A stretch of 64,000 nucleotides of DNA from Corallium rubrum (lineage: Eukaryota; Cnidaria; Anthozoa; Scleralcyonacea; Coralliidae): positions 3,491,053 to 3,555,052 of the forward strand of contig OZ036017.1 in NCBI GenBank assembly GCA_964035015.1, given 5' to 3'. This document shows positions 10,222 to 19,485 of this stretch, one piece after another (position 1 is the stretch's first letter; every line of letters starts with the position of its first letter). The translations under genes were made by a program, and so were the position numbers. The notes under the pieces are model-generated. The model did no database searches, was not told the origin of the DNA, and worked only from the letters and a program-made list of their open reading frames with translations.

Positions 10222-10240
10222 CTTTTGAGGTAAGCGAAAA

Positions 10241-10242
<2 letters not shown>

Positions 10243-10328
<86 letters not shown>
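10243..10328. repeat. (TA)n microsatellite, right border of the PLE array
   Basis: About 43 TA units following TAAGCGAAAATC. It mirrors the (TA)n at 4985-5062 on the other side of the array. Both outer ends of the insertion are 3' ends of the element. Confidence 0.95.
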
Positions 10329-10331
<3 letters not shown>

Positions 10332-10371
10332 CAGCAAAGAACTAAGTTTAGGCAGCCTCTTCTTCAGATCT

Positions 10372-10860
10372 ATAACCCTGAAATGGGTGCGGTCGAGTAT
10401 TTATAAACGTTTTACAACATGAATATATTATAAATGCGAATAAATTAATAAAAAAGGTTATGTTAATAGATCAGAAGAAGTGACATGTATTTAGTCCCAT
10501 TGGAATAAGGGTGTTCAATTCATACGTCCAAAAACCTTCGCGCTCAGTAGGGTTATTTACATTGGTTTTATCAATAATAGCAGCAGACAAACCAGAGAGT
10601 CCCCCATGACCATTTAAAAAAAAAATGAGCATACATATATTCACCCGGAATACCTCTCTGACCTCTGCCATACCTTCGTAAACTACTGTTATGGTTGTTA
10701 AAACGCTTATGGAAAGAAGTAGTGACTTCTTTTGATCTGTTAACATTACTTTCATTTATTAATTTATTCTCATTTATAATTTATTTATGTTGTAAAACTT
10801 TTATAAATACTCCACCGCACCCATTTCAGAGTTACAGATCTGACGTTATAAAAAATAAAG
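10372..10860 (-). pseudogene. Penelope-like fragment (family C) between inverted repeats
   Basis: The minus frame 10755-10471 reads GLSAAIIDKT, NNPTEREGFWTYEL and TLIPMGLN, a C-terminal pattern I know from GIY-YIG modules of a second group of Penelope-like elements. Around it lies an imperfect inverted repeat: 10372-10460 (CCTGAAATGGGTGCGG..., TTTATAAACG) against 10757-10845 (GTAAAACTTTTATAAATAC, CCGCACCCATTTCAG). This resembles two opposed pseudo-LTR ends. The nuclease N-half and the RT are missing. CTGAAGA with a palindromic ACTTAGT nearby may be a ruined hammerhead. Confidence 0.55.
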
Positions 10861-10867
10861 GTTATTA

Positions 10868-11062
10868 AAATTCACGCTTTGAGGCCTGGACATCTGCCTG
10901 TGCTGAATAAAATCGTCTGGCGTTAGCCAGATAAAATATAAAATACTAAAGACTAGTCTTTAGGCTTCAAAGGGTTAAATACCAAAGTTTTCACCCTTTG
11001 AGTCTGGCTGGCGTTAGCCAGATAAAATACTAAAGACTCGTCTTCTTCAGGCATCAAAGGCT
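10868..11062. repeat. Dispersed repeat with CTGGCGTTAGCCAG core, two tandem copies
   Basis: Two copies in a row, each with TTTGAG, TGGCGTTAGCCAGATAAAAT and ACTAAAGACT, the second starting near 10968. A third copy lies at about 30680-30800 inside the large DNA transposon. No coding sense. The core is a palindrome (CTGGCGTTAGCCAG has 6-bp arms). The following 11063-11267 shows no gene or structure that I recognise. Confidence 0.6.
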
Positions 11063-11267
11063 TAAATACATAGGTTTTAAAGTGCCTCTATGGCCGGTGG
11101 GATTTATATATATATTCAAATAACTTAGGTTAAAAGAAAATGTTTCCCGAAATTTTTTCTCAAAAATATTAAATCCCCGCCCAGTATTAGCGCTCCAAAG
11201 TTGCCCAAATCAGCCCAAATCGCACCATTTTGAAAGTTAGACCGTTTCCCTTGGGCCTGGGCTCTAA

Positions 11268-11607
11268 TTGATACATCGTATAGGTCTCGATGAGGATGTC
11301 ATACTCTTAACTTTACATTCCTGGGTCCGTCCACTCAAATATGAGGCAAACCAGTTAAGTGCAGCGCCTTTGACTCCATATAAATTTAACTTTCTAAGAA
11401 GTATTTCATGGTCAACTGTATCAAAGGCTTTGCACAAATCAAGAAAAACTACTCCATTTATTATACCGGAGTCCATATTGACAAGCCATGGATTTGTATG
11501 TTCAATAGCCTGTTTTCCAGCAAATATAAATTAAATCGATTATAAACTAATTTTTCAAAAATTTTTGAAACCACTGACAACACAGAAATTGGTCTGTAAT
11601 TTCCGCA
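11268..11607 (-). pseudogene. LINE B ORF2, RT palm segment (3' of the Crypton insertion)
   Basis: The minus strand reads CGNYRPISVLSV, then a broken stretch, then NPWLVNMDSGIINGVVFLDLCKAFDTV-type sequence (motif A region) and LSGRTQECKV. The element is cut off here, before the catalytic FADD motif. It is the downstream part of the RT that begins at 14140-14311; the Crypton element lies between GAAGAT and TGCGGAAATTACAG of the same reading frame. Same clade as LINE A. Confidence 0.75.
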
Positions 11608-11610
11608 TTT

Positions 11611-11770
11611 AAGAAATACCTAATGGGTTTCCATGTTTGGATAGCCAGACTTTCGAAAAGCGTAAAACGAGCCGCCAGGCGAGTGTTTTTTAGCTTTCGA
11701 AAGTCGAGCAACATCCCGAGTGTTTGGATCAGGCTATCCAAACATGGAAACCCATTAGGTATTTCTTTTA
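11611..11770. repeat. Palindrome with 36-bp perfect arms
   Basis: AAGAAATACCTAATGGGTTT and the following CCATGTTTGGATAGCC return as their reverse complement at 11733-11770. The loop holds CTTTCGAAAAGC and GCTTTCGAAAGTCG, themselves partly inverted. The GGATAGCCTGATCCAAACATGG part recurs once more at 14070-14095, the other end of the Crypton element. It may be a non-autonomous relative that shares ends with it. Confidence 0.7.
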
Positions 11771-11929
11771 TAAAATGACAACATATGTTTTTTAACGATC
11801 TTTATTGAACAAACTTATATCAACATATCAATTCTCCCAAAATTCATGAACTACCAATCACAAGCCGGCTTGGCAAGAGACCCCTCACGTCGAGCAGAGC
11901 AAGCTTCGATCGAAAATTGATCGTGGCTC

Positions 11930-12380
11930 AAGTGGAAACGCTATAAACACTAGAAAATCTTTGAAAGGTCCAACAGTGTGGAATTCTATTGATGAGAATG
12001 TTAAGTCCTGCTCAATTGCTTCATTCAAATTAAATTGAAGCAAAGTTTCTTTGGACGTTATTAAATTTTTATATTTTTATTTTTCTCATGAAGATGATAA
12101 ATCTGTTTTGCAAATGCAAATACATTATTTTGGACTAGTGGTTTTTGTATGTTGATGTATAGACTTATTTATTTATTTATTTATTTATTTATTTGTTTAT
12201 TCCATATTTAATGTGCACTTTGAGTCTCTAACTGGCCTTTAGGAATTTTTAGCCCTAAGGTTATTTTTAGTGGCCAGTGTTAATTCCTCAAAATATTATT
12301 ATAGAATACTTCAAATACTCAAAATATAATAACAAAATATGTAAATAGAATACTTCGTTTTGGAAAAGGTTAAATAAATT
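11930..12380 (+). pseudogene. LINE ORF2 C-terminal end and 3' UTR (fragment)
   Basis: The plus strand reads SLKGPTVWNSIDENVKSCS and ends at FKLN, stop (near 12033). The pattern G-P-x-x-WN-S is the usual extreme C-terminus of cnidarian LINE ORF2. After it come a 3' UTR and TTAAATAAATTGTATTG, then the pentanucleotide tail. The rest of the LINE is missing, as is common for 5'-truncated insertions. Confidence 0.6.
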
Positions 12381-12597
12381 GTATTGCATTGCATTGCATT
12401 GCATTGCATTGCATTGCATTGCATTGCATTGCATTGCATTGCATTGCATTGCATTGCATTGCATTGCATTGCATTGCATTGCATTGCATTGCATTGCATT
12501 GCATTGCATTGCATTGCATTGCATTGCATTGCATTGCATTGCATTGCATTGTATTGTATTGTATTGTATTGTATTGTATTGTATTGTATTGTATTGA
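12380..12597. repeat. Pentanucleotide array (ATTGC)n then (ATTGT)n
   Basis: About 34 ATTGC units (to ~12551) followed by 9 ATTGT units. It continues directly from TTAAATAAATTGTATTG, the end of the LINE fragment. A related LINE at 23.5 kb has an (ATTGT)n tail in the same place. Open frames reading Met-Gln-Cys-Asn or His-Cys-Ile-Ala are artefacts of the repeat. Confidence 0.9.
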
Positions 12598-12634
12598 ATG
12601 TTAAATGAGTTGAGGTGTAAAACGGTTCAGAATC

Positions 12635-13760
12635 TTAATGGTTAAAGTTAAAACTGACATTCACATTTCCAATGGAACAACTGGTAAACAAGCCACTGAA
12701 ATCGGGAAGATCTGGCATGGAAATGTTGGCTAGTTCCGAGTGAACGGTTGTTGTCGTCTGACTCGTCTTCGTCGCGCTTGTTGCCGTGCTGGTTTCGTTC
12801 GAGACCAAATACAGTACCGATCGTTTTTGTACTGGCTGATAGTTGGTTGGAGCCGTACCAAGAGCTTCTGAAAGAACTTCACTACACCGCTTCAGTTTCG
12901 AGGTCGATGGTCGTTGATTGTAGTGCAAGAGAGATTGCTCATTGCGATGGCAGGAAATTGCCATGATATACCGATTTGTCAAACCAGCATTAGACCACAG
13001 CGTTATGGACGTCGCTCTTACGGAGTGGTTGGTGTAAATATGAGACAGATTTGCCTCAGAGCTCATGATTTTCATCATATAGCCAAGCTTGTTTATCCCA
13101 AGAGGACGCTTTTCGTACCAGATGCTGTCTGTCGGATTCCACTGACGTTTCGGGTAGGAAAAGTGCATCGCAGACTGGATTTAATTTGGCGAGATAAAAC
13201 CGAAAAGCAGTATAACCATCGTTTTCTTTTGTGGTCTTGTACATCCTTCCCAGGTTTTCAAAGCTCTCGCTCTCGTTAATGCCGCCTCGATGATTTTTGG
13301 ACGATTCGTTATGTGTCATGGTGACATACGCTTCGCCGCTGCCATCCTAGGTGAAGAGAAAGCTTTTCTTCGTTAAATTTTTCTGACCTTCTCGCCCTCT
13401 GCGACACCAATACAGCGTTGTGTGAAACCACACATTCCTGAGTAGGCCGATTGGAGTTGAGCAATTAAGGACATCGCTTCTTCTCAACTTTGTCAGGTCT
13501 TCGCTTTCCAAGGCAGGTTTGTGTTTAATTTTCTCCTTGTTTTTTCGATGAGACTATTTTCGCGTTAAGGACGGCGTTTGACATCTTAAATGCGGGATTG
13601 CTGGAGATAGTCAAACCTCTGTTATGTGGAGGGAAATTAAGAAATCTTTCCAAACCACGCCTGATTCCAAAGTTGACTTGAAAGTTGACTTGCTGTAATC
13701 TTCGCCGTCTTTGTTTTTGACCTCGGCATAAAACAAACGAAGGTGTTTGTCCAAACGTCA
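12635..13760 (-). pseudogene. Crypton-type tyrosine recombinase, core and catalytic domain
   Basis: Reading minus: FYAEVKNKDG and PHNRGLTISS (N-terminal DNA-binding core, near 13650-13740), then LRRSDVLNCSTPIGLLRNVW-type sequence, GYTAFRFYLAKL, and the catalytic part. The last has WYEKRPLGINKLGYMM, YTNHSVRATSITLW (the HxxR box, His and Arg), ISCHRNEQSLLHYN (His and the Tyr region) and a Ser/Thr-rich tail with GNVNVSFNFNH at the end. Those boxes are the tyrosine recombinase signature of cnidarian Crypton-like proteins (DUF3504-type). Frameshifts near 13056-13168 and around 13320-13600, with in-frame stops, make it a pseudogene. The last exon frame 13168-12635 is intact. Confidence 0.75.
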
Positions 13761-13846
13761 GCTGAATTAACTGACTCGAAGTGAAATTAGAAATTTTAGC
13801 AGCTCAAGTAAATACCAAATGTGTGTAAAAACGTAAAATGTAAACA

Positions 13847-14089
13847 TACCTTTAAAATCTTTACGGCATAACTTGTTTTGTATTTTGTACTTTTCGCTTG
13901 TGCATTAATTAGCAGCTCCTCAACGTCTTTCTCACAAAATTTACAAAATCTTTCCGGCTTTTTTTCTTTGTTAGTTTCTTTATTACGATTATATATGCTG
14001 TCTAAGTCAATATTCGCAACTAAATCGTCGTCGGACATTTTTAAGTCCTGAAGCGGGAAAATTCCTGTGTTTTGGATAGCCTGATCCAA
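13847..14089 (-). pseudogene. Crypton-type recombinase, N-terminal exon
   Basis: The minus frame from 14089 (MDQAIQNTG or the inner Met of MSDDDLVANI) includes KKPERFCKFCEKDVEELL and AKSTKYKTSYAVKI, the pattern that opens many cnidarian recombinases of this type. A good splice donor, AAAG then GTATGT, closes the exon at 13847. The next coding signal starts near 13745. Coding upstream runs into the element end at 14100-14139. Confidence 0.55.
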
Positions 14090-14139
14090 ACATGGGTATT
14101 GACCAATCAGAGCTCGCGTAGTATACGTGTTATTTTATA

Positions 14140-14311
14140 ATCTTCTTTACTACCGGATTTATTAATAGGTGCGACACGAGCTTCTTTCCAGTCATCTGGA
14201 AAAGTGCCCAAAGTTAGAGATTTGTTAAAAATCAATGCTAAATAACGTGCTACCAAATCCTTTGAATCCTTTAATAGTTTTCCAGGTATTTTATCCAGAC
14301 CAAGTGATTTA
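14140..14311 (-). pseudogene. LINE B ORF2, RT fingers segment
   Basis: Reads LDKIPGKLLKDSKDLVARYL, then GTFPDDWKEARVAP and KSGSKED, the RT fingers just before the NYRPIS box that continues at 11607. It is bounded on one side by the Crypton element and on the other by the SINE pair. The preserved reading sense lets one fix the edges of both insertions to within a few bases. Confidence 0.75.
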
Positions 14312-14315
14312 GTAG

Positions 14316-14510
14316 TAAGTCAGAGCATTACACTAGAATCGCAAGGTCGTGGGTTCAATTCCTGCAAGAAGGCCTGGGTAGTTGCATTTCTCGCAACTGG
14401 TCCCGGTTTGGTCTTAAAATGTATATATTCTACACTCGAAATTTCCTTCACCCAAAATCCTTAGAACATGCTATGTAATCAATCGAGTGAAATGCCCAAT
14501 ATTACTTATA
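14316..14510 (+). mobile_element. tRNA-derived SINE, copy 1 (head truncated)
   Basis: Lacks the first ~25 bases of the tRNA-like head but keeps the B box GGTTCAATTCC (14352-14362). The tail matches copy 2: GCAACTGGTCCCGGTTTGG, TTAAAATGTATAT, TACACTCGAA, CGAGTGAAATGCCCAATATT. About 85-90% alike by eye. It probably inserted into LINE B, with copy 2 in the same place. Confidence 0.7.
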
Positions 14511-14580
14511 ATATACCCAATTCTCTCCTGGCATTACCACCTTATTATATATACAGAGTTCGCGATCAAGCTCTCGGCAA

Positions 14581-14790
14581 CGCCCTCCGTTGCTCAGTGG
14601 TCAGAGCATTGCACTAGAATCGCAGGGTCGTGGGTTCAATTCCTGCCGGAAGGCCTGTGTATAGTTGCATTTTTCGCAACTGGTCCCGGTTTGGTCTTAA
14701 AATGTATATCTTCTACACTCGAATTTTCCTTCGCCCAAAATCCTGAGAACATGTTATGTAATCGAGTGAAATGCCCAATATTACTAGTAG
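14581..14790 (+). mobile_element. tRNA-derived SINE, copy 2
   Basis: The head resembles a tRNA: A box TTGCTCAGTGG (14590-14600) and B box GGTTCAATTCC (14633-14643), 33 bases apart. It is followed by a non-tRNA body shared with copy 1. The acceptor stem does not pair well (CCCTCCG against CGGAAGG), so this is a SINE promoter and not a working tRNA. RNA polymerase III would start near 14580. No A-tail is seen; the end is CCCAATATTACT. Confidence 0.75.
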
Positions 14791-14840
14791 TATTAAGGTT
14801 GGTTAATATGTTCGAAACGTGTTGTATTAAAATATTTTTT

Positions 14841-16130
14841 TAAATGAGGAAGTACTTTCTGCTGGCGTTATATACAAATCAAAGTCAATATTTGTTTCTG
14901 GAATCTGGCTTGAGAGATTAGGCCCACTGTCTGTAAATAGGTATTAATGGTCTCTGCAATCTTAATTTTATCAGTTGCTACTTGGTCATTGACTTTTAAT
15001 GATGTGATTTGTGTATGTGTTCGAACCTTTGCCAAGTAATTGGTTTATGCACTTCCACATTTTTTTAGGGTTATGTCTATTTTTGTCAATGTTTTATAAA
15101 AATATTGTGATTTTGCTCTTTTAATAGTTTTATTAGTCATATTTCTACTTTCTTTATATGCTTGGTGAAAGACTGGTGATTTAGTTTTAATTGCTTTCTT
15201 CTTTAAGTAGTCTCGTTGGTTCATTGACTTTTTAATATTAGTAGTTAGCCATGGAGCATATTCACTCCTCACTCTACGAGTCCTAACAGGGACATGCAAT
15301 ATCAGCAGTCGTATTAAACGCATTCTTAAATTCGTACCATAATGAATTGGGATCCTCCACATCCCAATTACTCATTTCTAATGCATAAATAAGGTTATGA
15401 TTGAAACAGTCAACATTGTAGGTGTTATAACTTCTTTCAACAAATTGACTTTGTTTAAAGGAAATCTTTCTACAAGCGTAAATCAAACTGTGATCACTAA
15501 TTCCCAAGTTTAGAACACCAGAGTTAGTGATCTTTTCAGGCATATTTGTGACGATGATGTCCAACAAAGTTTCAGTATTTTCAGTAATGCGTGTCGGAAC
15601 CTGAATTAATTGAATCAATTGATATAGACTAATCAACCCAAGGAACCGACTAATGTGACTGCCCATGTTAGTTGAAAGAAGATCGCAATTAAAATCACCC
15701 ATTATTATGCTTTCTTTGTTCTCCTTATCCAAATTTACCATTAAAGTTTCAATTTTATGAAAGATTTCAATCTTAGCACTTGATGGTCTGTACACTGTTG
15801 TGATCAACACAGGTTTACACTTAATTTTTGTAACTTCAATACGGGCAGATTCAGGATTCTCTGGCACAAAATCCTCTCTAGCTGTCACATTCATGCAACT
15901 TCAATACTAGATAGCAACACCACCTCCCTCGCGATTTCGATCTTTTCTAATGACATCGTATCCACATATTTTAATTTCGAAATCATCTATAGTTGAGTCT
16001 AAACGAGTTTCATTTATGCTTAAAACATCTGGTGGCTCACCTAGAAGATAGATTTCAAGATTGACTATATGCCTTATGAGAGAGGTAATGTTTAAATGCC
16101 CTACTCTAAAACCTTTAAGTTTATTCAGGG
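14841..16130 (-). pseudogene. LINE B ORF2: AP endonuclease and start of the RT
   Basis: Endonuclease at 16130-15283 (minus): VGHLNITSL-type start and INETRLDS in the damaged N-half, then KPVLITTVYRPPS-like sequence, MGDFNCD (metal and catalytic site), ITENTETLLDIIVTN and LGISDHSLIY (the SDH box). This is the APE-type nuclease of CR1/jockey-group LINEs. The linker follows (RRVRSEYAPWL, MNQRDYLKKKAIKTK) and the RT N-terminal part to 14841. Stops lie at ~15895-15910 and frame changes at ~15290 and ~15050. It nicked target DNA for target-primed reverse transcription. Confidence 0.85.
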
Positions 16131-16235
16131 TCTAAGTACCACTCATCGTGTAAGAATCATCGGAGATAATTGGGTCCCCAGTGGTCGAACCTGTATTGCC
16201 GTGGCTATAACCTGGAACAAAATCTTCAGATAAGC

Positions 16236-16990
16236 TTAGGTTAAAAATCCGAGTTTAAATGATTGATATTATTACTAGCAAATAATGAGGTACCCTTTTT
16301 ATTAAAATGTAGCTTTGAGCCATTAAGACCGTTGGCTTTAATATTATTATTAATTAAAAGACTAAGATTATTTTGTTCACAGTATCTTTTTAATTCATTG
16401 TTTACCTCAGACACCTTCATTTTGTTTGCGTTGTCTTCTCTCATTTTTAACTCCAATATGGTAATTTTTTATTTGAACTTTACGCTGGGTTGAACGGCCT
16501 ATCTCATCTTGCCGTAAATCTTTAAACAATGAACAACCGATTATTGCAGTAAATTTACCTTTAGTTTGTTTCGCGTGATGCTATTCTTGATGATGATGCT
16601 GCTGCCGCTGTTGAACAAGCTTATCCGTCTGTTCATCATTGATATCGACCAGGATTACTTCGTCCTTTAACTGTGAATACTGATTCAAAGGTTAATGTTG
16701 CTGTAAAATTTCTGTTATCTGGCACAGACCCATCGCCAACTGCTGCCTTGGATTTATTTCTCCGTTTACCCTTGACTTCAATAAACTTGTGTTTATCAGT
16801 TTTGTTCTTACTTGGTGTTTTATCAAATTCTTCTTTAAGAGCCTGTCTCTGTAAGAACTGACCAGTGATTTTTGGTTTGAAAATCAACCGTGCTCATATT
16901 TTTGTCATTTGGTGGACTAAGTAAGCACATCGCGGAATCGCAACTTGTGTTTTCCCCGGAGATTTTCAGCTTCTTGCCCTTCGGCGGCAT
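16236..16990 (-). pseudogene. LINE B ORF1, degraded
   Basis: Starts ATGCCGCCGAAGGGCAAGAA at 16990 (MPPKGKKLKI) and ends near 16236 after KVSEVNNELKRYCEQN, GLNGSKLHFNKKGTSLFASN. This last part is the C-terminal block of the esterase-like (SGNH) ORF1 found in CR1-type LINEs. The Lys-rich middle (KTPSKNKTDKHKFIEVKGK) may bind nucleic acid. Several stops and frame changes. The same ORF1 start appears in a second, inverted locus at 38874. Confidence 0.6.
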
Positions 16991-17590
16991 GACAGTGGTT
17001 TCAACGCTTCCGTCAACATAGAAATGTCACTTGTATATCGTCCTATTGCACAGGCGCGTGGATGGTTTTGTGGAATTTTTGAATATAAATTAAAAGTTAA
17101 GCTTCTTAACCTTACGTATCTGACTTGATTGGGTTTGGAACGCTTTTGATTTGTTTCTTTATGTGAGCCTGCTTTGAAATGTTTTCCTCTTAGGCCTATA
17201 GCCCGTACCCTCAAAAGTAGCTTCTTTTAAAATCGTTTTTCTTAAAAGTGGCAACACGAACAAACGCCCCTTTTTAAATAAATAACTTTTCATAATAATG
17301 ATGGGTTATATTCTTACCGAAAAATATTTTTGGGGAATTAGTTCTAAAATATCTTGATCAATCCGTAAAGTTTACTGTTTTAATGTTTATGAAATGTATT
17401 ACTTCACAAAAGTTAGATTTATACCTTCTTTAGAGTGTTTAGTATATACATGGAAGCGACTATGTCATCTCCCGCTAACGGGTCATCTGGCCAGTGGTTT
17501 CTGGCAGACACATGCGGCTTATTTTATCCTGTCTAGTAAGCATGACGACTTTCCAAGTTAAAAACAAAAGCATAAAACAAACGTGGCATA
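16991..17590 (-). promoter_or_regulatory. LINE B 5' UTR / internal promoter region
   Basis: 600 bases before the ORF1 start that recur in inverse orientation at 38172-38873 (for example CCAAAAATATTTTTCGGT, GTAAGGTTAAGAAGCTTAAC, GACTATGTCATC). Two copies of the same non-coding block joined to the same ORF1 start mark it as the 5' end of a full-length LINE family. An internal pol II promoter is expected from the family; no motif proves it here. Confidence 0.5.
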
Positions 17591-18396
17591 TACGCACTTC
17601 TGAAAACCGCTCCTTGCAGTAAATATTAAAAGCTGATCAGGTCGTTAAATGTGTGTTTACATGGGACACTGATATTTCGAACAATTACAAAGTGATCCGC
17701 GAACCTCAATCGTCTGCCTGCCCATATATATATATGAATAATGTTTAAGAGGAAAATGATTTCGTTTTTCAAGCTGGCGGAATAAATTTTTAGAGCGTAA
17801 AATTTACTATTTCATTTTGAATATTTCTGCACCAACACCAGAAATGATGATCAGTTTGACGTATCGAATTTAAAGTGAATATATCCTGCACAGATATAAC
17901 TGATGTATATTCTACTCATTAAGGTCTTCGTATAGGTTTTCAGAGTCATTTCTGTAAAGCGCTCTCAATTCGTCAGAATTTATGCCACTAAAAAATAAAA
18001 TAGATATCGCTAGAAAGCTATTAATTTGTAGAATACAATGGTGTCTTTGGTTTCGCGATAAACACAAACCGTTAATAGTTGTGAATTTTTTAATTAAAAC
18101 CAGAAGGCTTCACTCGGGGCGCCTCGAGTAAAAAGCGTTTTATTTTGTTCAAAATCTTTTTTTGTAGTTTGATTCCGAGATAAATTTCCAGCAAAACGGT
18201 GTGACCGTTTTTTTGATATGTCGAGTTTTGCCGATTTTCTTGACGGCCAAAGTTAAACAATAAATAAAAATACGCTGACACCGTTTTGCTGGACATTTAT
18301 CTCGGAACCGAAATGCGAAAAAAAAATAGATGACCCCCCCCCCTACTATAGCATTCAAAGGGGTGATCAATCTTACAGCCACAACATGATTGCCTC
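17591..18396. other. No gene seen; short hairpin at 18170-18305
   Basis: AT-rich DNA with no convincing frame. At 18170-18200 CCGAGATAAATTTCCAGC and AAAACGGTGTGA recur inverted at 18270-18305 (ACACCGTTTTGCTGGAC, ATTTATCTCGG), which makes a ~30-bp stem with a 70-base loop. A C run (18336-18345) follows. The hairpin stands just before the virus-like block at 18397 and could be one of its ends, but nothing proves that. Confidence 0.5.
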
Positions 18397-18666
18397 ATGA
18401 TGACCGAGGAAGAAAGATGGGAATCTTACTGCAAAGATGCCATTGCATTTGTAAACAATAAACGATTGATTTGGGACGAGTTTATTGAAGCGACAAGAGT
18501 GCTAAAGATCAGGTGTCACAAAGACGCTCTTGAACGTTTAAGACATTTAGAAAACACGTCAGAGTCCATATTGTATGCACTGTGGCAATTGTATAATAAT
18601 GCGGAGAATCCAGAAATGAAATGTATTCTAGGATATCTTTCTTATTGGAGAGAAAGTAATAAATGA
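18397..18666 (+). CDS. Small acidic protein of unknown function (89 aa)
   Basis: Intact frame MMTEEERWESYC... to WRESNK, followed by an AT-rich stretch. No domain recognised. It is rich in Glu, Arg and Leu, probably helical, with Cys at 12, 47 and 75 or so. Its place next to virus-like genes at 19-22.6 kb suggests that it belongs to the same Polinton-like relic. That is context only. Confidence 0.45.
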   Translation: MMTEEERWESYCKDAIAFVNNKRLIWDEFIEATRVLKIRCHKDALERLRHLENTSESILYALWQLYNNAENPEMKCILGYLSYWRESNK

Positions 18667-19092
18667 TTTTTTTGTATAAATGTTGTGTTTTATCTTAATA
18701 TGGGTAATAATTGTAGATTTCAAAGCAAACCCTCGTTTATAAACGAGGAAATCGTAGGAAGATAGAATGAGGAATCACTTCGAGAAGTCATGAAAAGAAC
18801 GATTTTAAATGTCGAAATATAAAGGCAAAGCGATTTATTACTTTGAAAGCGTTGCTACGCTTTCTGTTACTAAGTATGATATTTGCATATTTATCCTCAG
18901 TGCACATGCAGGAGACAAAAGAGAAACTCATTAGGGGCAATTAAGAGGATTAGGCAAGTCCAGGCGAGAAAGTCATTAACGTGTATTTTGCATAAGACAG
19001 AATTCACAACAATCAGTTTAAAATATTTATTTAGGCTTTGGTTTAAAAACTTACACATATCAAAACAAATTACGGTTACATATAAAAAAGTT
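18667..19092. other. No gene seen
   Basis: AT-rich, with GTTTATAAACGAGG (18735-18748; TTTATAAA is a perfect palindrome) and no frame above 76 codons that looks real. Probably non-coding space between the two neighbouring small genes. Confidence 0.4.
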
Positions 19093-19485
19093 TTAGTAAG
19101 CTCTGCTTCTTAGATTATATTTAGTTGTTTTTATTTTAAAAGTAGCATGATAATCTTCCTTGTCCTCTGATGATAATTGGGACACATCTTCTTCTGTCAT
19201 GGGTAAATATTTTGATCTAGTCATCATTAGATGGTGTTCATACTCTTCTCTTTCATCCGGAGTCATCTTTGCCAAGTCTTTCTCTGTCGGGTCGCCCAAA
19301 CTTTCCCAGCTGTGAAAGAAATTATGTTTAAGCGTCGGTTGTTCAACGGTAGGAGGCGGTGTTACAAAATAGGTTTTAGGTGTAGCAGGGAAACCCCACG
19401 GAAGACAGTCAGTTTCTTGCTTTATCTCCGGTGTCAAACTTGGTGTATTTTTCCCAGGCTGAGTTTGAGGATTATCTATTTTCAT
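19093..19485 (-). CDS. Virus-like C-terminal protein segment (130 aa), duplicate of the one at 22.4 kb
   Basis: Reads PSLTPEIKQETDCLPWGFPA, then TVEQPTLKHNFF, ESLGDPTEKDLAKM, DEREEYEHHL and ends NLRSRAY. The first 75 residues match the plus-strand protein end at 22410-22633 nearly word for word, but in opposite orientation 3 kb away. It carries the original C-terminus that the other copy has lost. Function unknown; in the other copy the segment follows the packaging ATPase. The start Met at 19485 may be internal, because the matching frame continues upstream in the other copy. Confidence 0.5.
   Translation of the reverse strand: MKIDNPQTQPGKNTPSLTPEIKQETDCLPWGFPATPKTYFVTPPPTVEQPTLKHNFFHSWESLGDPTEKDLAKMTPDEREEYEHHLMMTRSKYLPMTEEDVSQLSSEDKEDYHATFKIKTTKYNLRSRAY

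Larger units (their letters stand above)
5063..10240 (-). mobile_element. Penelope-like element array: two tandem units plus an inverted partial copy
   Basis: Unit A (5063-7462) and unit B (7463-9716) are direct repeats with a period of exactly 2401 bp and look identical, down to the same frameshift. From ~9717 the sequence turns round: 9721-10240 is a plus-strand copy of the nuclease and 3' end, 5'-truncated and identical in protein. Both outer ends abut (TA)n. Tandem copies with a head-to-head inverted truncated copy at the 5' side are the known signature of Penelope integration. Identity of all copies says the insertion is very recent. Each copy holds a hammerhead motif near its 3' end. 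Confidence 0.9.
11608..14139 (-). mobile_element. Crypton-type element (tyrosine recombinase) inside LINE B
   Basis: 2.5 kb of foreign DNA splits LINE B with clean edges, judged from the RT reading frame on both sides. It encodes a spliced tyrosine recombinase on the minus strand (exon 1 at 14089-13847, core at 13760-12635). The two ends share GTTTGGATAGCC and CATGG sequence but form no long TIRs, as expected for Cryptons. Inside its 3' region sit a ~130-bp palindrome (11611-11770), a LINE 3' fragment with pentanucleotide tail (11930-12597), and a TTTA tetranucleotide run (12165-12202). Confidence 0.7.

Noticed and set aside
12288-12608. Open frames of Met-Gln-Cys-Asn-Ala and His-Cys-Ile-Ala repeats on both strands
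   Set aside because: They are translations of a pentanucleotide array in every frame; no start context, no other coding signal.
14581-14660. A functional tRNA gene
   Set aside because: A and B boxes are good but the acceptor and anticodon arms do not fold properly, and the sequence continues into a body shared by a second copy: it is a SINE head.
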